The notes beneath the pieces are model-generated. The model was not told where the DNA came from and made no database searches. It saw only the letters and a list, made by a program, of their open reading frames with translations. Both the position numbers and the translations under genes were made by a program. Below are positions 52,001 through 63,560 of a DNA stretch of 64,000 bases, piece by piece. The stretch comes from Symbiodinium natans (taxonomy: Eukaryota > Sar > Dinophyceae > Suessiales > Symbiodiniaceae), in contig CAJNDS010001136.1 of NCBI GenBank assembly GCA_905221605.1, forward strand, positions 586,439 to 650,438, read 5' to 3'. Numbering within the stretch: position 1 is the first letter of the stretch; each line of letters opens with the position of its first letter.

Positions 52001-52490
52001 TCAAACCCCAATTGATTTGTACAACACACGCATGTGGCTCACAAGACTGGCCCGTTTAGAGATTCGTGCTTTGAGCGCTCAGGGCCTCGCAAAGTCACCC
52101 TCCCAGACTTTCAGAGGAGCCTCAAAAGTCATGGTCGCCTCCTAAATCATGGTCCCTTGTTGGGGATCCCTTTCTAATGGGTGCCGCCTTGTGAACCCAA
52201 CACTTTCAACCCCAAGCTACCCTAAACCCTGAACCCTCAACCCTAAACCCTAAACCCTAAACCCTAAACCCTAGTGCCCTGTCCCTAGGCAGGCTCTACA
52301 ACATGGGATTGGCGTCCAAGGCACCTGCCCTTTGATGGGTTTAGGGTATGGGCTCATGAAAGTAGGGTTAAGGGCTTACACGGTTTAGGTTCAGGGTTTG
52401 GGGTTTAGGGTTTAGGATTTGGGGTTTCTAGGGTGTAGATCATCGTGCACAGCCAAAAGGACTCCGAGCATGCCTCGCAGATTCCTGTCC
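49030..52490. other. No confident gene; repeats and element copies
   Basis: It contains GA-rich sequence (49748-49795), a decayed TTCCCTTAT-type element (about 49885-50000), a GGGATGTTCCCC element (50192-50291), CCCCAAA/CCCTAAA arrays, a GAT/ATT trinucleotide tract (50980-51075) and TTTAGGG at 51186-51240. Some short open frames are exon-like but none could be joined. Confidence 0.45.
50192..50291. mobile_element. GGGATGTTCCCC-family element copy
   Basis: Well preserved: TTGGGATGTTCCCCCTTCTA and ATAAGGGTGAACATCCCAA ends with GGTACCCCTATTAC centre. Confidence 0.85.
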
Positions 52491-52499
52491 TGTGACCCT

Positions 52500-52696
52500 A
52501 TTCTACTAATTGCTTCAGAAACACCCCGAAGACATGTTCCTCCTTATAGGGGCCCTATAGGGATTATTATTCCTTATTTTGAGACCCTGTTCTACTGACT
52601 GCTTAAGGACCACCCCAAAGACATGTTCCTCCTTATGGGGGCACTATAGGGATGATTTTTCCCCTGTTTCTTGCAGGGTTCTTAAGCAAGTAGTAG
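52500..52696. mobile_element. AAGCAAATAGTAG-family element with internal duplication
   Basis: TTCTACTAATTGCTTCAGAAAC at the left and GGTTCTTAAGCAAGTAGTAG at the right. The left half (CTACTNNNTGCTT ... AAGACATGTTCCTCCTTA) is present twice. The final TAG directly precedes an exon. Confidence 0.7.
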
Positions 52697-53246
52697 TATT
52701 CCAAAACCCAGATGATCACCGTGGCAGGATGCTGCGACCATCCATCGCGGTCGGTTCAGTTGGCTCTTCGCCGCCTTGATGCGCCACGCTCGGCTCCAGA
52801 CAGTCACACTCCGGGTGCGAGCTCACTTGTCGGGTGTACTTTGGGATGTTCCCCAGTATACTAACAGCCCCCTTTATGGGGGGTTATAATAAGGGGTACT
52901 ATTATCATTCCCTATTAAGGATTGGTCGTATAGAGGGAGGAACATCCCAAGGTGTACAGCAGGCATGCTTCCTAGTCCGGCTTTGTCTGCGGCACTGCGC
53001 TTGCACACACACTTCAGCGTCCCAAAGCAGCCGGGTTCACGCCTTGGTTCATCCTGTGCGGGTGTGGATAGGGCCAACACCCCCGGCTCCTTACTGCGCT
53101 GCACCCGCTGCGCGTCCGAGCTCAGGTGTTTCTTCATCGTCGGTGCCTTTGTGTCGCTGGTGCTGATGCTGCTCTCCCTGCGCAACGACACCTTCCGCAT
53201 GATCTCGGAGTCGAGGCCGCAAGAGGCAGCCGGGATTCCTAGGCCC
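52697..53246 (+). CDS. Two exons of a single-pass membrane protein
   Basis: Exon 52697-52833 encodes SKTQMITVAGCCDHPSRSVQ and onward to ASSLVG. It joins in phase 2 to 52952-~53246, which includes CFFIVGAFVSLVLMLLSLRN, a clear transmembrane helix, after a Cys/Ser-rich region and before an Arg/Glu-rich tail. The intron 52834-52951 is exactly one GGGATGTTCCCC element with GGTGTAC on each side (52833, 52951). The donor after CCTAG at about 53247 would be GC. Product unknown; likely in a membrane. Confidence 0.55.
52834..52951. mobile_element. GGGATGTTCCCC-family element forming a GT-AG intron
   Basis: 118 nt. It begins GTGTAC and the next exon begins GTGTAC; GGTGTAC is an exact 7 bp flank repeat. 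Removing it fuses two open segments in one frame. This is the cleanest single-element intron of this family here. Confidence 0.75.
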
Positions 53247-53249
53247 CAA

Positions 53250-55360
53250 ACCCTCGACCCTAAAGTAAGCAGTTCCCTGCCTTGGGGTACAGTAGGGGCT
53301 ACTGGGGATTTAGGGTGTAGGGTTTAGGGTTTAGGGTTTAGGGTTAGGTATATGAGGACTATCTCAGGTATATACAGGGGTTAGATAGGGGGAAGAAGAT
53401 TAAGGGTCTCCTCAAGGGTGCTTAAAAACCCTAAGCCCCAAATCCCTACAACCCTAAACTCAAAACCCTAAACCCTAAACCCCTAACCCCAAAACCTCAA
53501 CCCCAAACCCTAAGCCCTAAACCCTACATCCCTAGACCCGAAATCTCTGACAAAACATCTGTACATCCTGAAGCCCGAGGGTCGAACCCTGACTTGGCTC
53601 GGACCTGCTACACACCCCTGAGTCGCTACACCCCATGACCCTTAAACTCTAAAGTCTAGGGCTAAGGGTTTAGGGTTTAGGGTTTAGGGTTTAGGGTTTG
53701 TGGACTGGGGAGTTGCAGGCTTTGGGGCTCTTAGAGGTTTGGGTCTAGGGTTTTGCTCTTCGGGTTTTGGGGTTTGGGGTTCAGGTTGGGCTGTAGAGGT
53801 CTGGGTTTAGGGTTTAGGGCTAGGGTTCAGGGTTTGGGGTTCAGGTTTTGGGGGGAAAAAGGATGCAGGGATGTAGGTGCGAGGGCTCAGGATAGGTTGA
53901 GGGAGTTAGGGGTTTTCATGTGCAGAAGGAAGCTTTCGGTTGAACAGCTGTTCGTGGAGCATTCTGCGCGCGTGGGACAGCCAGCGGAGGATGGTGAGAT
54001 CACTGGTTTGGGGTTTAATTGGGTTTTGGGTTTAGGGTTTTGGGTTTAGGGTTTAGGCGCCTTTCCCTTCAGCGGCAGCGACAAGCTTATCTCTTCCCGG
54101 AGAGGGATTCTAGAATCTTCTAGAAGCACTAATTCTCTGAAGTCGCCATTTCTCCTGAGGGGACCGCTGGCTCTTAACTGTTCACATCGGCTCCCAAGAC
54201 TCCCCTAAACCCTAGACCCTGGACCCTGACCTTCGACCCTAAGCCCTCAGCCCTAAACCCAAAACCCTATTAACCCTATAAAACCTAAACCCTAAACCCT
54301 AAACCTCATTGTCGAGTACCGAGGAAGAGGTCTCCTATATCGATGCGCCGAACCCTCCCTGGGAGCTTCCTCCCTGGGGCGCTTTGGTTCTTCTTGAAGG
54401 GGGATTGAGGGTTTTGAGGGTTTCTGAAAGGGTTGTTGAGGGTTTAGGCTTAAGGTTCTAGGTTTTAGGATTTGGGGTTTTCTGGAAGGGTGGTTGAGGG
54501 TTTTGAGGCGTTCATGGAGTCATCCAGCGGCCACGAGGTGTGCGTGTGGGGGTGTGTGGGTGAGGGAGAGGGCTTGTTGGTCGGGGTTTGTTCCGGGGGT
54601 TAAGGAGAACGCACATCACATCTCACCTGCTCCATGTCAAGCTGCCCCCAAGATTATGCTGGAGGCACTAGCCTGAGTCGGCTTCAAAGTAAGCACTGAC
54701 CAGCACCTTGTACTACTATGGTGTACTCCAGAAGAAGGGGTCCAGCCGTCCAGCGGCCTGTGAGAGGGGGGAATGTGCTGGTGCCTCTGCCAAGTTGGAA
54801 GAGGAAGTACAGATGGGCGGTGTTGTCAAAAATTAGCTCCCTTTTGGGATCCCGATTATAATACGGCACCTAATATTTAGGTTACCTCATGAGGGGTCAT
54901 AATCCTGACAACCACCCACATGAGTAAGCTACCTTGAACTTGAGTACATGCCAAACGTGAGAGCAATAAGGTGCACCCACGTTGTCTTGCTACCGATTCT
55001 GCGGTTGTTGCTGCTCCTGCTACTCTGTGAGCACTGCTACTGTAATAGGACTTCCTTGGTTGAGGGGCTGTGGTGCTGGCACCCTAAACCCTAAACCCTA
55101 AACCCTAAACCCCAAACCCTAAACCCTAAACCCTAAGCACCCCAACTGTGCATTCACCCAAGGCTATGTCAAGCAGCCCAACGACGCAGCACAGCGGAAG
55201 ATCGGTCAGACTCCTGGCAAACTGAGCCCGCAGGCACACACACACACACACACACAGCTTCCCTTCACCGGTGCAACCTGCTGTCGTGACGCAGTTAGGG
55301 TTTAGGGTTTAGGGTCTCGGGTTTAGGGTCTAGGGTTTCGGGTTTAGAGTTTATCATGAC
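53250..55360. other. No confident gene; scattered repeats
   Basis: TTTAGGG at about 53310-53345 and 53665-53700, CCCTAAA at 55085-55137, an AC microsatellite at 55237-55256. A segment near 54640-54690 (CPQDYAGGTSLSRLQ) is exon-like but isolated. Confidence 0.4.
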
Positions 55361-55369
55361 TCATGACAT

Positions 55370-55506
55370 ATTCCTTTCGGCGGCTTTGCACGTGCTTGGT
55401 GTTCAACTATACGCACAGGCTGTTTACTGAAAAGCGGCGGTTTTGGCGAAGGGTGTCCAAGTTCTGGGCGTCGGGCCAAGTGGCGTTGAGAACGGCCCTC
55501 CTACCC
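55370..55506 (+). CDS. Basic exon, unknown
   Basis: Open segment encoding FRRLCTCLVFNYTHRLFTEK, then RRFWRRVSKFWASGQ, before CCCTAAACCCC. It is Arg-rich with a short hydrophobic part. Boundaries not fixed; the apparent TAA at 55507 lies in telomere-like sequence and may be intronic. Confidence 0.4.
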
Positions 55507-56693
55507 TAAACCCCAAACCCCAAATCCTAAACCCTACACCCCCAAACCCTAAACCCTACCCAACGGACAAGCCGAGGAGATGTAAAGGATGCCGATCCCC
55601 CGAGATCATCTCCGCCGAAATGCCGATCTCCCTAGACCCTATACCCTGAAACCCTAACCCTTAACCCCATAAACCCTAAACCGCCCTAAACCCTTCAGCA
55701 GAGGAAGTTCCGGTACGCAATGCCGCAGCTCATGTTGTTCTATTCCTTGCCGCTTGGATCCGCTTTGGGGGGGACGAGGGCAGCTGGGGCTAGTTTACGT
55801 TGGACCCTAAACCCTAAACCCTAAACCCTAAACCCTAAACCCTAAACCCTAAACCCTGAGGTGGCACCCCTGGGTTTGGGTAACTCTGGTTAAAGATTTT
55901 CGGGGGGTAGTATAAGGTCCATATTTGGAGTACATGAAGTGACTTCCTCGCGTTCAAACCCTTCTGGCCTCAAAAGGCCTGAAGCCCTAAGGCGGCTTCC
56001 TAGACGGTTTCGGGTTTAGGGTTTAGGGCTAGGACCCAGGGTAGGCCTGATTCCCTTTTTTGGGGTGTCGGTTCCCTTGTAAGCCTCTTTCAACCAAAAA
56101 GTGGCCCTTTTTGTTCCTAGGTTACTCTTGGGTCTAGTTATACCTACGTAGTTGGATACAGCCGGGGCCACAGAACTCAAATCTCAACCAGATTCTGGGA
56201 ACGAGGACTAGAGGGACCGGCAACCTTGGTGGATGCAAGTGACGCCTGTGGATGACAACGTCCTGATACTACATGCAGGGGGTTTCCCCTGTCCTCCTCA
56301 AGCTTCAGACAAAGCATCCAAGCTGTTAGCATCCGAGGCCCAAACCCCAACGCCCTAAGCCGATGATCTCGACACTCAAACCGAAGTCTGCAAGCTGACA
56401 CACCCGATGTCATGGCAGCTGCAGGCTTTGTGGCTGCTTTGGGCTGTTCACCGTGGCTCGGCTGCTTCCTGTGCCAGCGCGACCCAGAATGTCGAACATT
56501 CAATCAAACCAAAGGCACGCCTTAAAGCCTTTAGGGTTTAGGGTTTAGGGTTTAGGGTTTAGGGTTTGAGGAACCTGCAGAACTTCTGGAGTTCTTCATG
56601 CCCGTGGCCTTACTCTTCTGACCTGAAAGAAAACGAGTTAAAGACACCCATCGAGCAATTCTCAACCCCGAAGCACAAGCCGCCGCACCCTGG

Positions 56694-56764
56694 GGTTTAG
56701 GGTTTAGGGTTTAGGGTTTAGGGTTTAGGGTTTAGGGTTTAGGGTTTAGGGTTTAGGGTTTAGG
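56694..56764 (+). repeat. TTTAGGG array
   Basis: Ten perfect units. Confidence 0.9.
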
Positions 56765-57034
56765 CTCACTATCGGGCGGCACTGTGCCTTGCGCCTAGGT
56801 GGCGTACTTTTGCTCGGAGCTCTTGGTGCAGGATGTTGGTGCCCCCGCTGTCGTTGAGGTCTGGGGCAGATTTGTCCGCACTTGAAAAAACGCGGGGTGT
56901 TTCCTCAAATAGGGTTTAGGGTTTAGGGTTTAGGATTCCAATACACCCCACATGTAGAAGAATCCCTAGTCAAGAGGACCCCCGGACCCCATGCCCTGCT
57001 CAAGCCCCGAGACCTGAAGCCCCGCTGCAGGCAA

Positions 57035-57092
57035 AACCCTAAACCCTAAACCCTAAACCCTAAACCCTAAACCCTAAACCCTAAACCCTAAA
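57035..57092 (-). repeat. CCCTAAA array
   Basis: Eight units, followed by a decayed unit. Confidence 0.9.
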
Positions 57093-57213
57093 CTCCAAAC
57101 CCTAACCCATGCAAACCCTACGCCCCCCAACCCCGCCCTGTGAGGTCAGCTAGGTGGGTGGATGTTTACTGCATCATAGTGACTGTATTGGAATACGGAT
57201 TTCAATCAAAGCG

Positions 57214-57351
57214 ATGAAGAGATTGCCCAAAACAGTTTGAAAAACAGCTAGGCCCTCAAATCTGCGGCAGTAGATCTGACGTTTCACTACAAGGTTCTGA
57301 GACGGTCATGCAGATGGGGGAGCTTGTGAAGAAAGGCGTGGACGTGTAGCT
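57214..57351 (+). CDS. Possible terminal exon
   Basis: It encodes CPKQFEKQLGPQICGSRSDV, then SLQGSETVMQMGELVKKGVD, and stops at TAG. An opposing - strand frame of 87 codons (57256-57519) overlaps. The + frame has a better charged/helical pattern and agrees with the direction of all other exons, but the choice is uncertain. Confidence 0.35.
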
Positions 57352-57569
57352 CAGATGCAGCTGAAGGGATTCCGAGAAAATGCCCGCAAGAGGCGCTGAT
57401 TCGTCAAATCCGCATCCCAGCCGTCTAAAGACACCAGAATGGTGGCTAAAACCCGACTCTAGCAGACCACCTGCACTTTCCGTGCAGCCCTCAAACAAAC
57501 CTTTCCTCCTCAAAGGCATGCGTAGATCACCTAGATTCTTGCTATTTGCCCTTGAAGGGCCTTAAACCT

Positions 57570-59548
57570 CTAAACCCTAAACCCTAAGCCTGTGTCTCCT
57601 AGCTAAGGTATCTGCACCGAAGTATGCCAGTGATCTTCATCGTGGTCGTTGTCGTTGCATCTGCCGCTCGGATGCTTTCTGCGTCTCTTTCCTTGGTTTA
57701 GGGTTTAGGGTTTAGGGTTTAGGGTTTTAGGGTTTAGGGTTTAGGGTTTAGGGTTCAGGGTTTAGGGATTCGGTTCAAGGAACATGCCCTGCGCATGAGA
57801 ACCTAGGTCCTGCCCTGCGGCCCCTAAACCTTCAGGCTGAAGCCACACGAGGCTCCCCCACGGAAATAAGCGAACCGTGAGCTCCCTCGATCCTTAAACC
57901 CTAAATCTGCAGGGTCTCAACCCTAAACCCTAAACCCTAAACCCTAAACCCTAAACCCTAAACCCTGCAGGCTCTAGTCCCTGAAGCCCACAGGTAGTGT
58001 ACCTCACGGCGGGTGGGCCCTTCGTCATCTCGATGCTTGTCGGGGCGTCGAGCTGCATGTTTTGCGCTCCTTGGACGAGTTGTCTTTTCTCCCCCCCGAG
58101 GTCTATAGGGCTGTAGTGCACAAAGGGTTGATCCTAAACCCTAAACCCTAAACCCTAAACCCTAAACCCTAAACCCTAAACCCTACAGAGGGTCCGCATA
58201 AGCTTAAGCCCGTTGACGGTAGCAGCATGCAAGCACTCGTGCCTTAGAGCTCGACTTCGCAGTCGTTCGCGAAATTGTAGCTTGGTGAGCTCAAGAATGC
58301 GCATGCCTTGATGTTGAAAGGAAGCCTTTAGCTCCGAAAGTCCGTGAACCCCTGAGCCAGAATCCAATGAATTCCTCGAAGCCTACTGGAAGCTTCGGAT
58401 TTGGGCTGCAGGTACAGGGAATCCGGCCCCAAGCAGTTTAGGGTCTCTTGTTTTAGGTTTTTGAGGTGTGCCTTCTTCGGATGTCTTGGCCTAACCCGAA
58501 ACCAACTGGAGTATTTGAAGTTTTGGTGGAAAGCTTTGGCGGCATGAGTCTGGGATTCAGGGAGTATAGGGTTTAGGGCCCTGCTGCCGGCGTGTTACGA
58601 CGAGTTATGTCCTTGCTGCCTTCTGAAACCTGCAAGAAGATTCTGAGTCTGTGTTTTCTCTAGAACCCTCAACCTTGACGAGATTTCCCTTGCTGCGGCA
58701 TGAAACCCTGAACCCGGTCATCACCAAAATCCTAAACCCTCCAAATTGTGTGAATAGTCAACCGGGTACTTGTAGCTGGGCGTGGCGGCAGCAACAGCGA
58801 GGGTTCAGGGAGTTTGGAAACCCTAAACCCTAAACCTTAAAACCCTGATTAAACCCTAAACCCTAAACCCTTAAGAAAACCCCAACAAACCCAGACCCTA
58901 CACTCCCGAACCTTTGCCCGAAGCCCGAAAGCCCTAGGCCAACCTTGGGACCAACATGAACTTCGAAGGCGCTCAGTTGGGGGTTTGTACCGGTTCGTAG
59001 TTATGAAAAGGAGGGTTTAGGGTTTAGGGTTTAAGTTTTAAAGGGTATATATGATTTTGGGGAACATAAGTTGGGGTTAAGTGGTTCTCAGTTGAGGGTT
59101 TAGGGTTTAGGGTGTAGGGTTTAGGGACGCACACGCACACACATATCTTTCTGCTCATGCTTCCTGCAGGGGCCGGGAAGGGAACAAAACCGTTTAAGGT
59201 TTGGGGGTTTAGGGTTTAGGGTTGAGAGCCTCGGTGCAAGCCTGCTGCAAAGGGGGTTTAAGGTGGAAGGGTTGTGGGTTTAGGGCCTAGGGCCAGAGTT
59301 TAGGGTTTAGGGCTTGGGGCTTGGGGCTTGGGGCTTAGGGCTTCAGGCCAGGGTGTGTGCCGGCAGCCCCAAGGGCAGTTGCTCAGAAGGGCTTCAGAGT
59401 TTCGGCTTTGCGGTCAATCCAATAGTTTGGGTTTTGGGGTTTAGGGCTTTCAGACGGTTTGGGGTCTAAGCGCTAGGGCTTAGGCCGTACATACCTGCAA
59501 CACCAAGCCCTACAAGCCAGTAGCCAGCAGGTCACACACACACAGCGC

Positions 59549-59614
<66 letters not shown>

Positions 59615-61500
59615 ACAGCAAACACAATCAAGCAAGATAACATCAAATTCCAAGCCTCGGCCAAAAGCATACAACAACTGTGAATCGTTCTTCACCTTTG
59701 CCGGTATAGCAGAGCCTAGCAAACAGCAAATTTTAGTGGCTGTTCGCGCAAGGGGTCCATACGAATGAAACCCTGTAACTTGATCATAATGGGGCGAGCT
59801 TCCCCAATCTACAGGTCCTGTAGTTCTCTCACGTCGTCCTTAGCTTTTTGCAATTCCTGGACCTCAACAAGCAAGCCTGCTTGGAATTCACAATCCTCAA
59901 ATGCAGGTGGCCCGCGACTGACGCATGCTGGGAGCCCAAGTCATTGGGTTCAGTCCGCTTGGCATTCTGAACTAAAACCCGGTGACCCTAGCCTGAATTA
60001 AGCCCAAAAGTCAGGTTTACATGGGTTTGCATGGGATGTCCCTAAAGGAGCTCCAAGGTAAACGCCAAACGCTAAACCCTAAACCCGAAACCCTAAACCC
60101 TAAACCCTAAACGCCAACCCTAAAACCTAAAACCCTCAACCCCACTTGGTTTAGGGGGCAAGAGGCGATGAACTACGACCTCCCCGGCTCCTTGCAGTTC
60201 GGCGCCGCTTTGCTGCATCTTGCGGCCTGACCCCTATAGCCTCCACTCAGGGCTCTAGGGTTCAGGGTTCAGGGTTCAGGGTTTAGGGTTTAGGGTTTAG
60301 GGTTTAGGGTTTAGGGCTAGGGTTTAGGGTTTAGGGTTGAGGGTTGAGGGTTGGGGGTGGAGGGTTTATCGGGCTAAGGGCCCCGAACACCTAGACCACG
60401 TTGAGAATGAAGGCTCAGGTTTCAGTCAGATGTTGAATGGCCGCCCCGTCTAGAATCGAAGGCACAGGTAGTTCCTGAGCGGGCGGTTGCTCTGAAAAGG
60501 TGTGCCGCTTAGGGTTCAGGAATTGCGGCCGCAGCAAGGTAGCTTTAGGAGTTGGAGTTCAGATTGTTGTGTTTCGCCAACAGGGCGGAGAAGGCAGAAT
60601 CCCGACCCACAATTCATCATATTTGCACCATAGGATGGGTTTTTTGCAAAGGCTATCCAGGTTCTAACTGTAGTCACATGGGCCTTGCCTTATTTAAGGG
60701 TTCTGATGTATGGGCCCTTGGGTTGTCTAGGGCATTTAAGGGGTATATAAGGGGTCCCCTTTTCAGGGCCCATGCTAAGGGACCATGAAACTACCCTACG
60801 ACAGGTTATGGAGTGGACAAAAACCACCCCCACCGGCCCCTCAACCCTAAATCGTAAACCCTAAACCCAAAAACCATAAACCCTAAACCCTAAACCCTAA
60901 ACCCTAAACCCTAAACCCTAAACCCTAAACCCTAAACCCTAAACCCTAAACCCTAAACCCTAGCAGAGAGCGCGTGCCAAAACCCTAAACCCTAAACCCT
61001 AAACCCCTAACCCCTAAACCCTAAACCCTAACCCCTAACCCCTAACCCCTAACCCGCTAAACCCAAACCCCTAAACCCTAAACCCTGTCCGAACCAGAAG
61101 GTGCGGACCGGCGCTATTGGAGGTCTTGGCGCACACAGCACGGCGCAGGCGGATTTTTTGCGTATTCGTTACCGCGAGTCGTGGGCTAGAAGGGTTGCAA
61201 ATACACTAAACCCTAAAAACGTATGAATGCATCGGGAAAATGCCCCAAAATTATAACATGAAGGATGTGATTATTTGGGGCACGAAACCCTATTTTAAGT
61301 CCCAGGCCAATATGCCTTGGAGTGTGCTCGCAGTGCCCTCTTAGGGCTTAGGGTTTAGGGTTTAGGGCTTAGGGCTTAATAAAGAATCCCAGGAAATTGT
61401 GTAAACACGTTCAGGGCTAAACTGCAAAGATTCGAAATTGACGTTGTTTTGTTTTCCTTGCGTCCTCCCCTTCCGAGAGGCTGTAAGATCCTATTCTGAA
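57570..61500. other. No confident gene; repeats and unassigned DNA
   Basis: TTTAGGG at 57695-57765 and 60270-60325, CCCTAAA at 57917-57966, 58134-58185 and 60860-61086, a GA microsatellite at 59551-59613, and an inverted-repeat element at about 60707-60785 (TATGGGCCCTTGGG ... CAGGGCCCATGC). A - strand open segment at 58176-58367 (ELTKLQFRERLRSRALRHEC) is protein-like but isolated. Confidence 0.4.
60860..61086 (-). repeat. CCCTAAA and CCCCTAA arrays
   Basis: Two arrays split by about 20 bp of unique sequence; the second mixes CCCTAAA and CCCCTAA. Confidence 0.9.
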
Positions 61501-62152
61501 CCCTGAACCCTAAACCCTACACCCTAAACCCTAAACCCTAAACCCAGAGTTGTTGCGCAGGTGGGCGTTGTGCTCGTGTGGATGGTCGCGCCTGGCCTGC
61601 ACCACCAGTTCGCAACTCTAAAGGCCTTTTGAGGGCAAGGCGGACAACCAGGGGTTTAACAGGGTTAAATAGGGTGAGATAGGGTTTAATAGGCTTTAAT
61701 AGGGTTTAGTACGGTAATGGGGTGAATAAAATAAGGTTGAAAATAGGGTTTAATAGGGTTTACAAGGTTTATAGGGTCAAATTCCGCGTGCACCTTCCTC
61801 TCACTAGGAATTATTATAGGGTTTCCAAGCGCGAGTCTTGGCGAGAAGTGTCAATCTTTCAGTGTGCTGGCGCCGACCTCAGTCCACGCTTCAACAGGTC
61901 AAAGCTGCCGTTTAGGGTTTTAGAGGTTTAGGGTTTTGCGGGGAATTTTGGGATTGGGGTTTAGGGTTTTAAGGGGTTTAGGGTTCTGCCTCTCTTCTGG
62001 GCGTGCCACGCCTGAATCCAGAAGCTGGACTGAATTTGAGTCACCAACTGAATTCAAGCCATGGCCCCTAAAGGTAAGCCCCATTAAGTCCTAAACCCCC
62101 CTAAACCGGAAACCCCTGAAATCCTGTCCGAACGCCCTAGCAGACCCTGAGC

Positions 62153-62252
62153 TTGGGATGTTTTCCCTTATACTAACAGTCCTTGATAGGGATTCTAGTA
62201 CCCCCGATTAAAATCCCTGTTAAGGACTGTTAGTATAAGGGGAACATCCCAA
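62153..62252. mobile_element. GGGATGTTCCCC-family element, well preserved
   Basis: TTGGGATGTTTTCCCTTATA and TATAAGGGGAACATCCCAA ends; the whole 100 bp folds on itself apart from the TAGTACCCCCGATTA centre. Confidence 0.85.
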
Positions 62253-62702
62253 CCCGAAGCCCTCTCCGTAGCTTGAACTTCTTGAAACTTCCTTCCGAGG
62301 TTGGCGACGCCAATTCCTTAGTCGGCTTCGGTGCGGGCTGGGGACCCCAGCCTCTCAGGTCTCGGCAAAAACTATGGAATCAGGTGCCTTCTAGCCCCCC
62401 TCCACAGCCCCTTAAGGGCTTGTCTATTGGAAGACAATGTCGCACAGTTCATGTATCAAAAAAGTGCTGAAAAGGGGGGGGGGGGTGGTTTATCTAGGAA
62501 TCTAGGCGTGCCAGGATGGTCTCCGATTCTGGTTCAGGTTTATCAGGTTCGCGCTACCTGAACCGCTGAGGCCAATTTTCTCAATCTTCACGTTCAACCT
62601 TGAAACTTATTCTTACATGTTTTTTTAAGTATCATGTCTACATATTACTTGCGAAATTCCCTCGTCGAACTTCGCGAATCAGAGTTTCACCATGTTGGTG
62701 GC

Positions 62703-62817
62703 CATATGGGGGTTTACGAAATTGTTGGGGTACCTTGTTGGGGTCCTTGTGATAAGGGGATCCTACTCTTTGGGGATCCATATTAGGGGTCCCCCTATTT
62801 TCGTAGACCCCCATATG
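62703..62817. mobile_element. CATATGGGGGTTTACGAAA-family element
   Basis: Ends are CATATGGGGGTTTACGAAA and TTTCGTAGACCCCCATATG, a near-perfect inverted repeat. Related copies: 43394-43516 (nested in another element) and, diverged, 23288-23397. Confidence 0.85.
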
Positions 62818-63020
62818 AAGCCCGAAACCCTAAACCCGAAACCCGAAACCCTAAACCCTGAACCCTAAACCCTAAACCCTAAACCCTAACCCTAAACCCT
62901 AAACCCTAGGCGTCAGCCTAATTTCCTTCTACATCCGCGTGGGTGGTGGGATCTTCTCCAAGGGCTCGGACATCGGCAGTGTGGGGGCCTGAGGGGGCTT
63001 TTTGAGGCTTCAGCTTGAGA

Positions 63021-63265
63021 GGCTTCGGAGGGGTTTAGGGTTTAGGGTTTATAGGGTTTAGGGTTTAGGGTTTATAGGATTTAGGGTTTAGTGTTTATAG
63101 GGTTTAGGGTTTATAGGGTTTAGGGTTTAGGGTTTATAGGGTTTAGGGTTTAGGGTTTATAGGGTTTAGGGTCCAGGGTTTAGGGTCTAGGGTCTGGTTA
63201 TAGGGTTTATAGTTAGGGTTTATGGGGTTTATAGGGTTTTGAGGGTTTTGAGGGTTTAGGGTTTA
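63021..63265 (+). repeat. TTTAGGG / TTTATAGGG alternating array
   Basis: Regular alternation of one or two TTTAGGG units with a TTTATAGGG unit, a higher-order pattern not seen in other arrays of the window except in short form at about 31290-31325. Confidence 0.85.
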
Positions 63266-63384
63266 GGGGTTGGCAAGGCCCCTGCGAGGACTTTGTAGGC
63301 ACAGGATCTGGCAATTCTTGTGTTGCGGAGGATGTGCCCCTTTTTTCCGCCGTCTTATTCTAAGTCGCCAGATACGGAATCTCG

Positions 63385-63560
63385 ACCCTAAACCCTAAAC
63401 CCTAAACCCTAGACCCTAGACCCTAGACCCTAAACCCTAAACCCTAAACCCTAAACCCTAAACCCTAAACCCTAAACCCTAAACCCTAAACCCTAAACCC
63501 TAAACCCTAAACCCTAAACCCTAAACCCTAAACCCTAAACCCTAAACCCTAAACCCAACC
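63385..63560 (-). repeat. CCCTAAA array
   Basis: About 25 units with three CCCTAGA variants clustered near the start. It is followed by an exon-like + strand segment (about 63567-63660) containing GGMDDDMNQDELPG. Confidence 0.85.
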
